From Planctomycetota bacterium (lineage in GTDB: Bacteria; Planctomycetota; Phycisphaerae; Sedimentisphaerales; Anaerobacaceae): 23,657 nucleotides of DNA. Below are positions 1 to 7,831 of this stretch, piece by piece. Under the pieces are notes generated by a model that was given only the letters and a program-made list of their open reading frames with translations, was not told where the DNA came from and did no database searches. The position numbers were made by a program, and so were the translations under genes. The stretch is from NCBI GenBank assembly GCA_017885385.1, contig JAFNGF010000237.1, positions 1 through 23,657 of the forward strand. Direction: 5' to 3'. Positions within the stretch are counted from its first letter, which is position 1, and each line of letters begins with the position of its first letter.

Positions 1-174
1 TTCAATCTGAAGACGTCATACGAGATACGAAGCGAGGCATCTTGGATTTATGCCTCAGTATTAGCTCTACGCAATGCAAGTGGGGGCATCATCCGGCAAA
101 TGCACCCGAGTATGGCGCTTATACGGAAACATATGATCAGTAGTTGGCATGACAAAGTGAGAAAACACGAATGA
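1..174 (+). CDS. 3' end of an unrecognised gene (partial)
   Basis: Frame 1 is open from the first base to a TGA at 172-174 and gives a 57-residue C-terminal piece; the start lies outside the window. The product is not recognised: it is basic near its end (WHDKVRKHE) and shows no obvious membrane segment. The reason to believe it is the junction: its stop overlaps the ATG of the next gene as ATGA (171-174), a classic translational-coupling arrangement. The two genes are therefore probably one operon. The function is unknown. Confidence 0.55.
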   Translation, partial: FNLKTSYEIRSEASWIYASVLALRNASGGIIRQMHPSMALIRKHMISSWHDKVRKHE

Positions 175-683
175 AACCTGAAATAGTGATTGCCATATGC
201 GCTGTGATTGTCTCAGTAGTATCGCTCGTAACTTCCATCTACTTCAGTTGGTGCATGCGAGATCACAACAAGCGGTCAGTCAGGCCGCTCCCATACGTCG
301 AAGCCTCAGACTTCGAGAATGAACTCAGTGTTCGCCTATGGAACAATGGCCCAGGACCACTCATCTTGAAGAAGGTCATCGCGCTTCACGAGAAGGAGAA
401 ATTGTCTGGTCACCTGATCGATCTCGTTCCTTCGCCACCCGACAATCTGTTTTTCAACAATTTCAGCAAAGTGTCCTCAGGCATAGCTGTTCTGCCTGGC
501 AATTCTCTCAATCTGCTGGACTTCGGAGTAGACGAAAACGATGCCAAAGCCGTGCGCTACCGAGACCAGCTCCGTGACTTCCTTGGCAACCTAGTTGTAC
601 AGGTCGAGTACACAGACATCTATGAATTACCATTTCCCATTTACATGAAAGACCTGACATGGTTTCACAGACACCGATCTTAG
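171..683 (+). CDS. Hypothetical protein with one N-terminal membrane segment
   Basis: The product is 170 residues and the family is not recognised. Residues about 4-26 form a hydrophobic stretch (IVIAICAVIVSVVSLVTSIY), followed by a positively charged turn (RDHNKRSVR). This suggests a protein anchored by one N-terminal helix. The remaining ~140 residues contain a beta-rich pattern (LSVRLWNNGPGPLILKKV, LVVQVEYTDIYE) that could be an Ig-like or jelly-roll fold; this is inference. The start ATG overlaps the preceding stop by 4 bases, so translation is probably coupled to the upstream partial gene. A ~230-base gap separates it from the next gene. No role can be assigned. Confidence 0.6.
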   Translation: MKPEIVIAICAVIVSVVSLVTSIYFSWCMRDHNKRSVRPLPYVEASDFENELSVRLWNNGPGPLILKKVIALHEKEKLSGHLIDLVPSPPDNLFFNNFSKVSSGIAVLPGNSLNLLDFGVDENDAKAVRYRDQLRDFLGNLVVQVEYTDIYELPFPIYMKDLTWFHRHRS

Positions 684-917
684 GAATGGCAACAACCGAA
701 TTGACACGCATCTGAGATGGCCGCGGCCGCCCATTTCAGGATGGTTAGAAGGATCATTGAACTATAATTACATGATTAGCCCGTTTACTATTTTAGGCTC
801 CATTTATGACCAGTAGGACATGCGAAGTTGCAAATTAACAAAAGTAGAAGAACTAAATAAGGTAACTTGGACAGATAAACATGCCTATTGCTCCCCAAGT
901 GTTGGAAAGGACAAAAC

Positions 918-1496
918 ATGCTTCTGAAAGAAATTTTAGAAATATCAGGAGTGGTTCTTGGTTCCTTAGGTGGTGGTGCGTTTATTATTTTTGGTTTTTC
1001 AAGCTGGCTTGGAAAGGTATGGGCTAACCGACTGATGACAAAGGAAAAAGCAGTATATGCCCAAGAGTTAGAGTCATTACGGAATCGCCTCGTCCAAGAC
1101 ACAGAAAGCTATAAAATAAAATTAAAAAAGTCTGAATTTATCTTCAAAAAAGAATTTGAGGCGGCATCAACGTTAGTGGCTCTAAAAAGAAGCTTTATGC
1201 CAACATATAATTACCCAGATAAGGATTGGTATGAAGCTTGTGACGAAATAGCACAAGGGTTTCACAAAATTGAACAAAAATTAAATACATTTTTGGCAAA
1301 TTATGGGGCAGTATTGCAGAAGGAAGTTAAAGATTTAATCGACTCTTGTATAACAATAGCAACTGTTAATAAATTTGAAGTAGAAGGCCCAAATGTTTCT
1401 AGAGAGTCAAATAAAGCAGCAGATGAGTTATACAAAAAGCTAGAAGAAACAGAAAAAGGCTTGTTAAACCAAGTGCATTCCCAATCAAGCACTTAA
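918..1496 (+). CDS. Hypothetical membrane-anchored coiled-coil protein
   Basis: The product is 192 residues from ATG 918. This start is preferred over an in-frame TTG at 888 because AAGGA (907-911) lies six bases upstream of it. Residues about 8-28 are hydrophobic (ISGVVLGSLGGGAFIIFG), followed by WLGKVWANRLMTKEKAVY and a long charged helix to about residue 65. This organisation (one N-terminal TM, then helical cytoplasmic part) resembles a common family of uncharacterised accessory-genome proteins, recalled from general knowledge. The gene is clearly more A+T-rich than the housekeeping genes downstream, as expected for acquired DNA. Function unknown. Confidence 0.65.
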   Translation: MLLKEILEISGVVLGSLGGGAFIIFGFSSWLGKVWANRLMTKEKAVYAQELESLRNRLVQDTESYKIKLKKSEFIFKKEFEAASTLVALKRSFMPTYNYPDKDWYEACDEIAQGFHKIEQKLNTFLANYGAVLQKEVKDLIDSCITIATVNKFEVEGPNVSRESNKAADELYKKLEETEKGLLNQVHSQSST

Positions 1497-1550
1497 TCGG
1501 AATACTAGGGATAGCCACCTATTAATAGTGGGATTATTGAAAAAGCTGAC

Positions 1551-1577
1551 TGGATTTCCGCCTTCGCGGGAATGACA
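1551..1577. repeat. ATTCCC...GGGAAT dispersed repeat (degenerate copy)
   Basis: GGATTTCCGCCTTCGCGGGA followed by ATGACA is a slightly decayed copy of the repeat seen intact at 17621-17645 inside murC. Other copies are at 7832-7857 and 18557-18583. The core ATTCCC-N8-GGGAAT resembles neisserial dRS3 elements (established family knowledge). Confidence 0.65.
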
Positions 1578-1675
1578 ATGGTGACATATAAAGTATTTGG
1601 TGCGAAATATCGCACCTTACATGGGTATTAATCATTTCTCTGTGCTCTCTGTGGCAAAAATCTTTTTTGGTTTCT

Positions 1676-1739
1676 TGGAGATTGCTTCGTTTCCCCTTCG
1701 GCTGCGCTCAGGGCTGAAGGCTTATTCGCAATGACCGTG
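1676..1739. repeat. ATTGC/GCAAT element interrupted by a CCTTCGG repeat
   Basis: The outer halves are TGGAGATTGCTTCG (1676-1689) and CGCAATGACCGTG (1727-1739), with ATTGC and GCAAT as inverted ends. Between them lies CCCCTTCGGCTGCGCTCAGG plus GCTGAAGGC, a member of the CCTTCGG...GCTCAGG family found elsewhere in the window. This reads as one repeat inserted in another. Confidence 0.5.
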
Positions 1740-1870
1740 AGTATCGGGCATTTCATCCTCCGCAATGGCTCTGCTACGGAGAATGGACGAGAATCGAGTA
1801 TCACATTCAGAAGTGATTATTTCTCTGCGCTCTTCCTGTCCCATGGGGATGTGTTCTTGGCGGTAAAACA

Positions 1871-1953
1871 CTAATCCGTGAAATCTCTGTGATCCTTCGG
1901 TTGCGCTCAGAGCCTGCCCTGAGCTTGCCGAAGGGACAGCGTCTGTGGTTAAA
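1871..1953. repeat. Nested dispersed repeat at the dgt 3' end
   Basis: The outer repeat is CTAATCCGTGAAATC (1871-1885) ... TCTGTGGTTAA (1942-1952). It is split by a CCTTCGG...CTCAGAGCCTGCCCTGAG...TTGCCGAAGGGACAG repeat. A second copy of the same outer repeat, split at the same point by a shorter CCTTCGG repeat, is at 7949-7999. The dgt stop codon (TAA on the minus strand, 1949-1951) lies inside the outer repeat. Confidence 0.65.
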
Positions 1954-3043
1954 TTTCCTCGAGCATCTTCAAACAGAACCTATCGGTCATGCCGGCGATG
2001 TAATCGCATACCACTCGCTGCAAGCCGCGCTGCGCTATGAAGCCTTGAAAATAGCCTGGCATAAGCTGCGGCCTCCGGCAGAGGCTTGTGAAAAGCTGCC
2101 CGAGCCAGTCTTTGACTTTGCCCGACGTCTGTATCAATGATGCGTGCTGATAAAAGTTCTCCAGCAGAAACTTCTCCAGTTCAAGGAGTCTTGAGCCGCC
2201 CTGCGATGAAAGCACGATCAAACTCTCGCTTCTGCTACAGACATCACTCACTGATGCAATATTAGCCTCGGCTATACTGTGCTTACTTGTTTCTATGCAG
2301 TTGCTGACCAGCGTATCGATAATTGCTTTTGCCGTTCTGGTTCTGCGAATGGTGTGGTCCTTAATTGCGTCGGCCTTAATTCGCCTTTGCGCTTCTACGA
2401 ATATTTCCATATCTTTTAGCCCCTCGCTGCTGATAAGACCTGCCCGCAAACCGTCTTCGAGGTCGTGGGAGCTTACTGCGATACGGTCGGCAATGTCGGT
2501 GACTTGTCCCTCAAGGCAAGAGTTTGCCTCGGGAAAGGCCTCGTCCTGTGGCTTATCATAAGGGCCTTTATGCTTGGCTAATCCAAGCCGGGTCTCATAC
2601 ATAAGATTCAGGCCGAAAAAATCCGGATACGGATGCTCCAGTAAATCCACAATTCGCAACGTTTGTCGGTTGTGCTCGAATCCGTCGAAATCGGCCATCA
2701 AATCGTCCAGGGCTTTTTCGCCGGCGTGGCCAAAAGGCGGATGCCCCAGGTCGTGCGCAAGACATATCGCTTCGGTCAGGCTTTCATTTAGGTGCAGAGC
2801 CTTTGCGATGGTTCTGCCTATCTGTGCCACTTCTATACTGTGGGTAAGTCGCGTGCGGTAATAATCGTCCAAGCCGGGCGTGAAAACCTGTGTTTTGCCT
2901 TCGAGCCTGCGAAATGCCGAGCAGTGAATTATGCGGTCGCGGTCGCGCTCGAAGTCGCAGCGGTATGGGTGGGGTTTCTCTGCGAAACGTCGGCCCCGGC
3001 TGACCTTTTCAGTGACAGCGTAATCGGCAAGCTCACTCGACAT
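1949..3043 (-). CDS. dgt: dGTP triphosphohydrolase-like protein (HD domain)
   Basis: The product is 364 residues, the usual length for the shorter bacterial dGTPase-like subfamily. These enzymes release tripolyphosphate from dNTPs to give the nucleoside and help control nucleotide pools. The HD-superfamily metal site is clear: RLTHSIEVAQIG (H68), then the doublet in CLAHDLGHPPFGHAGE (H97, D98), and a downstream IADRIAVSSHDLED segment (about 184-197). The N-terminal DFERDRDRIIHCSAFRRLEGKTQVF region, split here as DFERDRDRIIHC and SAFRRLEGKTQVF, is also typical. It is the last of four minus-strand genes; a 120-base repeat-filled gap separates it from the HIT gene. Its extreme 3' end runs into a dispersed repeat that supplies the stop codon. 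True substrate (dGTP versus other dNTPs) cannot be read from sequence. Confidence 0.92.
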   Translation of the reverse strand: MSSELADYAVTEKVSRGRRFAEKPHPYRCDFERDRDRIIHCSAFRRLEGKTQVFTPGLDDYYRTRLTHSIEVAQIGRTIAKALHLNESLTEAICLAHDLGHPPFGHAGEKALDDLMADFDGFEHNRQTLRIVDLLEHPYPDFFGLNLMYETRLGLAKHKGPYDKPQDEAFPEANSCLEGQVTDIADRIAVSSHDLEDGLRAGLISSEGLKDMEIFVEAQRRIKADAIKDHTIRRTRTAKAIIDTLVSNCIETSKHSIAEANIASVSDVCSRSESLIVLSSQGGSRLLELEKFLLENFYQHASLIQTSGKVKDWLGQLFTSLCRRPQLMPGYFQGFIAQRGLQRVVCDYIAGMTDRFCLKMLEEI

Positions 3044-3051
3044 AACTTTCT

Positions 3052-3154
3052 TTTTGCCACAGGGCGATCAGCCCCCCTGCTCGGGGAGAGCACAGAGAGC
3101 TCAGAGGATATATTTTAATTTTTTTCTCTGTGCACCTCTGTGTCCTCTGTGGCT
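3052..3154. repeat. Inverted pair of CTCTGTG repeats between HIT and dgt genes
   Basis: The right arm (3125-3154) reads CTCTGTGCACCTCTGTG then TCCTCTGTGGC. The left arm has the complement GCCACAG (3056-3062) and GCACAGAGAGCTCAGAGG (3090-3107), split by a ~27-base insert containing GCCCCCCTGCTCGGGG. An A/T-rich loop joins the arms. A related copy lies at about 1635-1655. The arms could pair in RNA, but there is no evidence of function. Confidence 0.55.
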
Positions 3155-3163
3155 TATTCTACT

Positions 3164-3682
3164 TTATAAACAGGGAAGGTTGTGGTCTTTGCTTATCTGT
3201 TTGAGCAGGTTAAGAAGCTCAGCCAGACTTTGGCTGATAACCTTGGTATCTCCGCAAACACTCATAAAGTTTGTGTCTCCGTCCCAGCGGGGGACGATAT
3301 GGATGTGCAGATGACCCGGCAGTCCCGCCCCGGAGCATCGGCCGAAATTCATCCCAACGTTGAAGCCGTGCGGTTTTATCGCCAGCGAGAGTGCCTTTTG
3401 GGATTCCCTGACCAGCAAGATCATTTCAAGCAGCTCCTCGCTGTTTGCTTGGTCGAGGTCGGGGATGTGTCGGGCAGGCGCTATCAACAAGTGGCCATTA
3501 TTATAGGGGAAGCGATTCAGAATCACGATACTTCTATCGGTTCGCCACAACACGAGGTTTGTGTCATCATCCTGAGCGTTCTGGAGATTTCGGCAGATAA
3601 AACAGCCCGTCTGTGGCGAGCCTTCGCCCAGGTCCTGAATATACTTAATCCGCCACGGCGCCCATAGATTCTCATGTGCCAA
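3164..3682 (-). CDS. HIT-family protein (nucleotidyl hydrolase/transferase)
   Basis: The product is 172 residues when started at TTG 3682. That start is chosen because GGAGGTG lies just upstream and the product then begins MAHENLWAPWRIKYI, the usual N-terminus of Ap4A-phosphorylase-like HIT proteins; a longer frame to 3721 adds an unlikely Arg-rich tail. The catalytic HIT motif is HLHIHIVPRW (H124, H126, H128). C27-x2-C30 (GCFICRN) with a downstream His suggests the structural zinc site of this subfamily. Family members cleave or phosphorolyse nucleoside-phosphate bonds in dinucleoside polyphosphates or AMP conjugates. It follows the lipoprotein gene by about 98 bases on the same strand. The exact substrate is not deducible. 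Confidence 0.88.
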   Translation of the reverse strand: MAHENLWAPWRIKYIQDLGEGSPQTGCFICRNLQNAQDDDTNLVLWRTDRSIVILNRFPYNNGHLLIAPARHIPDLDQANSEELLEMILLVRESQKALSLAIKPHGFNVGMNFGRCSGAGLPGHLHIHIVPRWDGDTNFMSVCGDTKVISQSLAELLNLLKQISKDHNLPCL

Positions 3683-3780
3683 TCTACACCTCCGTCGCTC
3701 GTGGCCGGGGCGACAACTCACGGGTCACGGGCTGACCACCGCCCAACCTCGCTCCGCCGAAGCGGCTGCGCAAAGGCGAG

Positions 3781-4803
3781 TCACTCAAGAAGCTGCATTG
3801 TCAGTTTTTGTTTGATAGTTATCGTGGGATTTGGGCCGATAGGAAGGGGCAAAGAAGCTGCCAACCGCATCTCATACTGCTGGTCATAGTGCTCGATTCG
3901 GCCCTGGTCGATATTGAATAATTCTTCGCCCTGACCTTTCAAATCCAGCATCCGATATCCCCTAAGAAAGCCGAACGTCCCGGTCATCTGGAACGTGCCG
4001 GCGTAGGGTATTGGCCAACTGCTGGGAACCGAATCTGCCGGTGAATAGGAGCTTTGTATGACCGCGAGCCGGCCCTTTCCATTGTCGCGGATTTCACTGA
4101 GCCGGTAGGTCACGTCTCTTGCCTTTCGCATCACCATCGGCGCAGGCACCGACAGTTTGGACCTCCAGGTTTGTCCTACCGACACACCTTCGGTCGGATT
4201 TTCTATGCTGGAAATTGAATCCCACAAGAACCATTGAGCGGCGACAAGATCACCGATCATATCAGGTTCTTTTATTCTGCCGAGTCTGCTGTCCTCGTGG
4301 AACGGTTCTTTGCCGACTTCTTCGATCAGTTTATTCAGCTGCGAATAATCTTCGATCTTGCCGGTTGGCCCGACCGCCAGGCTGTAGGTTTTGCCGGCAA
4401 AACTTTCGACGGCGTCTTTCATCGGCGGTCTTCCGCCCGCGCCTTTACCCCGCGTTACCATAACCTTTTTGCAGGTCGCCTTGATAGTCGTAAGTCCGTA
4501 TGGATCGACTTCGACGGGCGTGTAGGCAACAACCATCTCCATCGACTCGGAGAATTTGTTGACGGTACTTTTTGCCGATCCGGACGCGGCCTTCGTTGGT
4601 CCCCAGTCCAGGTCAATCTCTCTGCTGGAGACAAATCTGTATTGCAGGGTCTGGCCCAGTTGGAAGTCCACGGTCAACAGGACTTTTCCCTCGCCTGCAG
4701 GTTTCTTTCCTTCTGCCAGTGGCTCTTTCTGCCCGACAGGCGCCTCGCATCCGGCAAGGGCGGCAAGGCCAACAACCGCCAGTAATAACAACGTGGATTT
4801 CAA
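3781..4803 (-). CDS. Secreted lipoprotein, DUF6263-like (first of a tandem pair)
   Basis: The product is 340 residues from a TTG start at 4803, supported by AAAGGA six bases upstream. It has a lipoprotein signal, MKSTLLLLAVVGLAALAGC, with lipobox LAGC (Cys19), so it should be lipid-anchored outside the inner membrane. A Gly/Lys/Glu-rich linker follows. The main domain is beta-rich: VLLTVDFQLGQTLQYRFV near the start, a KTYSLAVGPTGKI segment mid-way, a SVGQTWRSKLSVP segment, and YEMRLAASLPL near the end. The pattern (initial 'length/time-dependent' strand, 'G-x-T-W' step, closing comparison strand) is what I associate with DUF6263-type proteins; that assignment is from memory. The upstream neighbour has the same plan, so they are probably paralogues. 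Function unknown. Confidence 0.75.
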   Translation of the reverse strand: MKSTLLLLAVVGLAALAGCEAPVGQKEPLAEGKKPAGEGKVLLTVDFQLGQTLQYRFVSSREIDLDWGPTKAASGSAKSTVNKFSESMEMVVAYTPVEVDPYGLTTIKATCKKVMVTRGKGAGGRPPMKDAVESFAGKTYSLAVGPTGKIEDYSQLNKLIEEVGKEPFHEDSRLGRIKEPDMIGDLVAAQWFLWDSISSIENPTEGVSVGQTWRSKLSVPAPMVMRKARDVTYRLSEIRDNGKGRLAVIQSSYSPADSVPSSWPIPYAGTFQMTGTFGFLRGYRMLDLKGQGEELFNIDQGRIEHYDQQYEMRLAASLPLPIGPNPTITIKQKLTMQLLE

Positions 4804-4854
4804 ATCCGTTCCTTTCGATTGATTTAGCCCCCTGCACGGCAGGAGGTCAAAAGA

Positions 4855-5940
4855 TCAGTCGATTTTCTCGATGCTGTACAAGCGCATTGCAGACATTCTT
4901 AAAGCAGCCGGTTCTTTATCGTCCTTCGCCTGGGGGTCGACAATAACCCATTCTATCCGTAGTTCTTCGAGGCACTTTTCAACTTTGCCGGCCGTCAAAT
5001 CGAGCTTTAGCTGCCCGCTATAGGTCTCGTTGGTATCAAACATTTTTTCCAGAGGATTTGTTGTTTGTTCCTTGTGGAGCTCCTGAGCCATTTCTGAGGA
5101 CGGAACCGCGTTCATATCGGCGACAGCAAATTGCCGATCATCCGCATCCTTGATCTCTTTGAGCGTATAAATCTTTTCGTAGGATTTCGAGCCCATCATA
5201 TCGAAGGGAAAAGTCGCCGTGCTGCTCCAGCTCTCGCCCGGGCTTAATCGGTTTTTTTCGCCGGGCGGCAGGGCCGGAATTGTGTGCCGCTGCTTAATTG
5301 CTTCTGCGGAGAATAGTGCCGAAGCCGTTTGATGAGCCGAGGAGCTGCCCTCGACCGCGGCTCGTACCTGGTTTGCGTCGACAACCTGCAAAACTTGTCC
5401 CGCAGGCGAGATTTGTATGGTGTAGCTTTGTCCGATCAGTTTCGCCAGCAGATTGTCTTTGTCCTTTTCTCGCGAGCTATCGAAGTCCAGAACAACATCG
5501 TCTCTGACTTTTGCGAGATACTTCAACGCCTCTATTTTAATCTCAGCAATGGCGTTGCCTTTATCGTCGACGCTTTGTATCCGCTGGGCAAAGGTCGTTT
5601 CGATTCTATTGCCGGTGTGGCCGCCCTTAAAGCCGGTGGGCTTTTCCGGCAAAGGTCCCTCCCACACGACGCTCCTGTCAGCCTCTACTATTACTCTGTA
5701 GGTTGTCGAGTCCTGCGGAGTGAATTTCAGCGCCAACAGCACAGCGGGCCCTTTTTCTTTGGGCTTGACCTCTGCTGGAATGCGCTCTACGGCAGCAGGT
5801 TCCTTGCCGGCCAGCGTCTTTTCTTGCTGTTCAACCTTGCTGCGAGCAGTTTCCCGCGCAGAATTGTTGCAGCTCAGCGTCACAACAAGCACACAAATCA
5901 GAATGCGGCTAGCGCAACTGAAAATAGTACGTGGCATCAT
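4855..5940 (-). CDS. Secreted lipoprotein, DUF6263-like (second of a tandem pair)
   Basis: The product is 361 residues. The N-terminus MMPRTIFSCASRILICVLVV continues as TLSCNN, a plausible lipoprotein signal with Cys24. A low-complexity charged linker (about 25-65) is followed by a beta-rich domain: VLLALKFTPQDSTTYRVIVE at the start, SYTIQISPAGQVLQVVDANQ mid-way and LSPGESWSSTATFPF near residue 230. These segments fall in the same order as in the next gene (VLLTVDF, TYSLAVGPTGKI, SVGQTWRSKLSV), with only 51 bases between the genes. This suggests duplication and one transcript. The gene heads a minus-strand run of lipoprotein, lipoprotein, HIT and dgt, divergent from ilvD. No enzyme motif is visible. 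Confidence 0.75.
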   Translation of the reverse strand: MMPRTIFSCASRILICVLVVTLSCNNSARETARSKVEQQEKTLAGKEPAAVERIPAEVKPKEKGPAVLLALKFTPQDSTTYRVIVEADRSVVWEGPLPEKPTGFKGGHTGNRIETTFAQRIQSVDDKGNAIAEIKIEALKYLAKVRDDVVLDFDSSREKDKDNLLAKLIGQSYTIQISPAGQVLQVVDANQVRAAVEGSSSAHQTASALFSAEAIKQRHTIPALPPGEKNRLSPGESWSSTATFPFDMMGSKSYEKIYTLKEIKDADDRQFAVADMNAVPSSEMAQELHKEQTTNPLEKMFDTNETYSGQLKLDLTAGKVEKCLEELRIEWVIVDPQAKDDKEPAALRMSAMRLYSIEKID

Positions 5941-6030
5941 TATTTGGTTTCCCTGTAAGTTTCACTTTTCTACGAAATCCAGGTTGTCATTATACATTTT
6001 GCTTGTCCCAAGACAACCGTTTTTTCTTTA

Positions 6031-6059
6031 TTGACACTTAATAGCCCCCCTAATAAATT
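6031..6059 (+). promoter_or_regulatory. Candidate sigma70-type promoter for ilvD
   Basis: A perfect TTGACA (6031-6036) is followed after 17 bases by TAAATT (6054-6059, 4 of 6 matches to TATAAT). It lies about 95 bases before the ilvD ATG in a divergent intergenic region. The -10 box falls inside the palindromic repeat at 6042-6067, so expression might be tied to that element. Confidence 0.35.
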
Positions 6060-6067
6060 GGGGAGCT
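6042..6067. repeat. Palindromic repeat, CCCC/GGGG type
   Basis: AGCCCCCCTAATAAATTGGG continues as GAGCTAAT. The arms CCCC and GGGG with AGC/GCT ends surround a TAATAAATT heart. It is related to the palindromes at 13951-13991, 15374-15427 and 18682-18740, which share TTA-GCCCC / GGGGCTAA ends. Confidence 0.5.
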
Positions 6068-6069
6068 AA

Positions 6070-6131
6070 TATTTAGCCCTGCGATCCTTCGACCTGGCTC
6101 AGGACAGGCAGGACGGGCTTATCGCGGGGTT
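6070..6131. repeat. Palindrome interrupted by a CCTTCGG-type repeat
   Basis: TTTAGCCCTGCGAT and ATCGCGGGGTT are near-complementary arms of the CCCC/GGGG palindrome family. Between them lies CCTTCGACCTGGCTCAGGAC plus AGGCAGGACGGGC, a CCTTCGG...GCTCAGG family member. The arrangement suggests insertion into the heart of the palindrome. Confidence 0.5.
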
Positions 6132-6155
6132 GTTTTCGCGTGGAGAAAGCAGACT

Positions 6156-7823
6156 ATGATAAGCGACACAGTAAAGAAGGGCTTCCAGCGTGCGCCGCAC
6201 AGGAGTTTGCTTCGTGCCTGCGGTCTAAGTGACGCCGACATTGACAAACCGTTTATCGGCATTGCCAACAGCTTCTGTGAGATTGTGCCGGGCCACGTTC
6301 ACCTAAACCAGGTCGGGCGGGTCGTTAAGCAGGCTATCCGCGAGGCGGGCGGCGTTGCTTTTGAATTTAACACCATAGCGGTCTGCGACGGCGTCGCTAT
6401 GGGGCATACGGGCATGAAATATTCTCTGCCCTCCCGCGAAATTGTGGCCGATTCCGTCGAGACTATGGCCCGGGCACACTGTTTTGACGGTCTGGTTTGC
6501 ATCCCCAACTGCGACAAAATTACGCCCGGTATGCTGATGGCGGCGGTCAGGCTGAATATCCCTACAATTTTTGTGTCCGGCGGACCGATGAAAGCTGGCA
6601 AGGCAAAAGATGGAAAAGCGGTTGACCTTATCAGCATATTTGAAGGCGTCGCCCGGCTCAACGCCGGCAAAATTAGCGAAGCTCAGCTAAAAGAGCTGGA
6701 ACTGACGGGCTGCCCGACGTGCGGAAGCTGTTCGGGGATGTTCACCGCCAATTCGATGAACTGCCTTTGTGAGGCTGTCGGAATGGCGCTGCCCGGCAAC
6801 GGAACTATCCTGGCAGTCGACCCAAAGCGGCAGGAGCTTTACAAAGCCGCAGGCAAACAGATTATGTATCTGGTGGCAAGGGATATTAAGCCTTTGGAGA
6901 TAATCGATGGAAAATCGCTGGATAACGCCCTTGCCTTGGATATGGCGATGGGCGGCTCAACGAATACCGTTCTGCACTCGCTGGCCGTTGCCAGCGAAGC
7001 GGGCATCAAGTACGACCTTGACCGGATAAACGCAATTTCAGCTAAATGCCCCAACATCTGTAAGGTGGCGCCATCCAGCGGATTCCACGTTGAGGATGTG
7101 GATGCTGCCGGCGGCGTAAACGCTATACTAAAAGAAATCAGCAAGATTCCCAATTTACTGAACACCGATTGCCTGACGGTAACCGGCAAAACGCTCGGCG
7201 AAAATATCGCTGACGCCCGAATAAAAAATCAGAAGGTAATCCGTCCGCTCGATAATGCGTACTCGAAAACCGGCGGCCTTGCGATTCTGCGAGGAAACCT
7301 TGCCCCAAACGGCGCGGTGGTCAAAACAGCCGGGGTAGCAGAAAGTATGCTGGTCCACACCGGCCCAGCCGTCATCTTTGAAAGCCAGGAAGAGGCCTGC
7401 GAAGGCATTTTGGCAGGCAAGGTGAAAAAAGGCGATATCGTGGTGATTCGTTATGAAGGCCCCAAGGGCGGCCCTGGCATGGTCGAAATGCTCAGTCCCA
7501 CCAGTTACATTATGGGTGCAGGATTGGGCGAATCGGTTGCGCTGATTACTGATGGGCGTTTTTCCGGCGGAACAAGAGGCGCCTGCATCGGCCATATCAG
7601 CCCTGAAGCAGCGGTCGGCGGCCCGATTGGCCTGCTGAAAGATGGTGACATAATAAAGATTGACATTCCGAGCAACAAAATAGATGTCGAGCTTTCCGAC
7701 AAAGAACTTGCCGGACGCAGAAAGGCCTGGAAGCCGCCTAAGCCGCGAATTACAAAAGGCTACCTTGCAAAGTATGCCTCAATGGCCACCAGCGCCGACA
7801 CCGGAGCGGTGCTGAAATGGTAG
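6156..7823 (+). CDS. ilvD: Dihydroxy-acid dehydratase
   Basis: The product is 555 residues, full length for the family. The enzyme dehydrates 2,3-dihydroxy-isovalerate and 2,3-dihydroxy-3-methylvalerate to the 2-oxo acids, the third common step of valine, leucine and isoleucine synthesis, in the cytoplasm. Fe-S cluster ligands are placed as expected: C41 in NSFCEIVPGHVHLN, C119 in CIPNCDKITPGM, and a Cys in GCPTCGSCSGMFTANSMN (186-203). The Mg-binding CDGVAMGHTGM stretch is at 77-87. The C-terminal GPKGGPGMVEML and TDGRFSGGTRG motifs, the latter carrying the catalytic Ser region, are present. GGAG lies about ten bases upstream of the ATG. It stands alone in its orientation, with repeats on both sides; no other ilv or leu gene is in the window. 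Confidence 0.97.
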   Translation: MISDTVKKGFQRAPHRSLLRACGLSDADIDKPFIGIANSFCEIVPGHVHLNQVGRVVKQAIREAGGVAFEFNTIAVCDGVAMGHTGMKYSLPSREIVADSVETMARAHCFDGLVCIPNCDKITPGMLMAAVRLNIPTIFVSGGPMKAGKAKDGKAVDLISIFEGVARLNAGKISEAQLKELELTGCPTCGSCSGMFTANSMNCLCEAVGMALPGNGTILAVDPKRQELYKAAGKQIMYLVARDIKPLEIIDGKSLDNALALDMAMGGSTNTVLHSLAVASEAGIKYDLDRINAISAKCPNICKVAPSSGFHVEDVDAAGGVNAILKEISKIPNLLNTDCLTVTGKTLGENIADARIKNQKVIRPLDNAYSKTGGLAILRGNLAPNGAVVKTAGVAESMLVHTGPAVIFESQEEACEGILAGKVKKGDIVVIRYEGPKGGPGMVEMLSPTSYIMGAGLGESVALITDGRFSGGTRGACIGHISPEAAVGGPIGLLKDGDIIKIDIPSNKIDVELSDKELAGRRKAWKPPKPRITKGYLAKYASMATSADTGAVLKW

Positions 7824-7831
7824 GCGGTGTA

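Larger units (their letters stand above)
1497..1948. other. Repeat-filled intergenic region between convergent genes
   Basis: These 450 bases lie between the 3' ends of the membrane protein gene and the dgt-like gene. I see no credible gene. The region holds an imperfect ATTCCC-type repeat (1551-1577), a CTCTGTGC/CTCTGTGGC repeat (about 1635-1655), an ATTGC...GCAAT element carrying a CCTTCGG repeat (1676-1739) and a nested repeat that reaches the dgt stop codon (1871-1953). Confidence 0.7.

Noticed and set aside
1871..2140. Plus-strand frame starting in the repeat (83 residues)
   Set aside because: It is the antisense of the dgt C-terminus plus repeat sequence.
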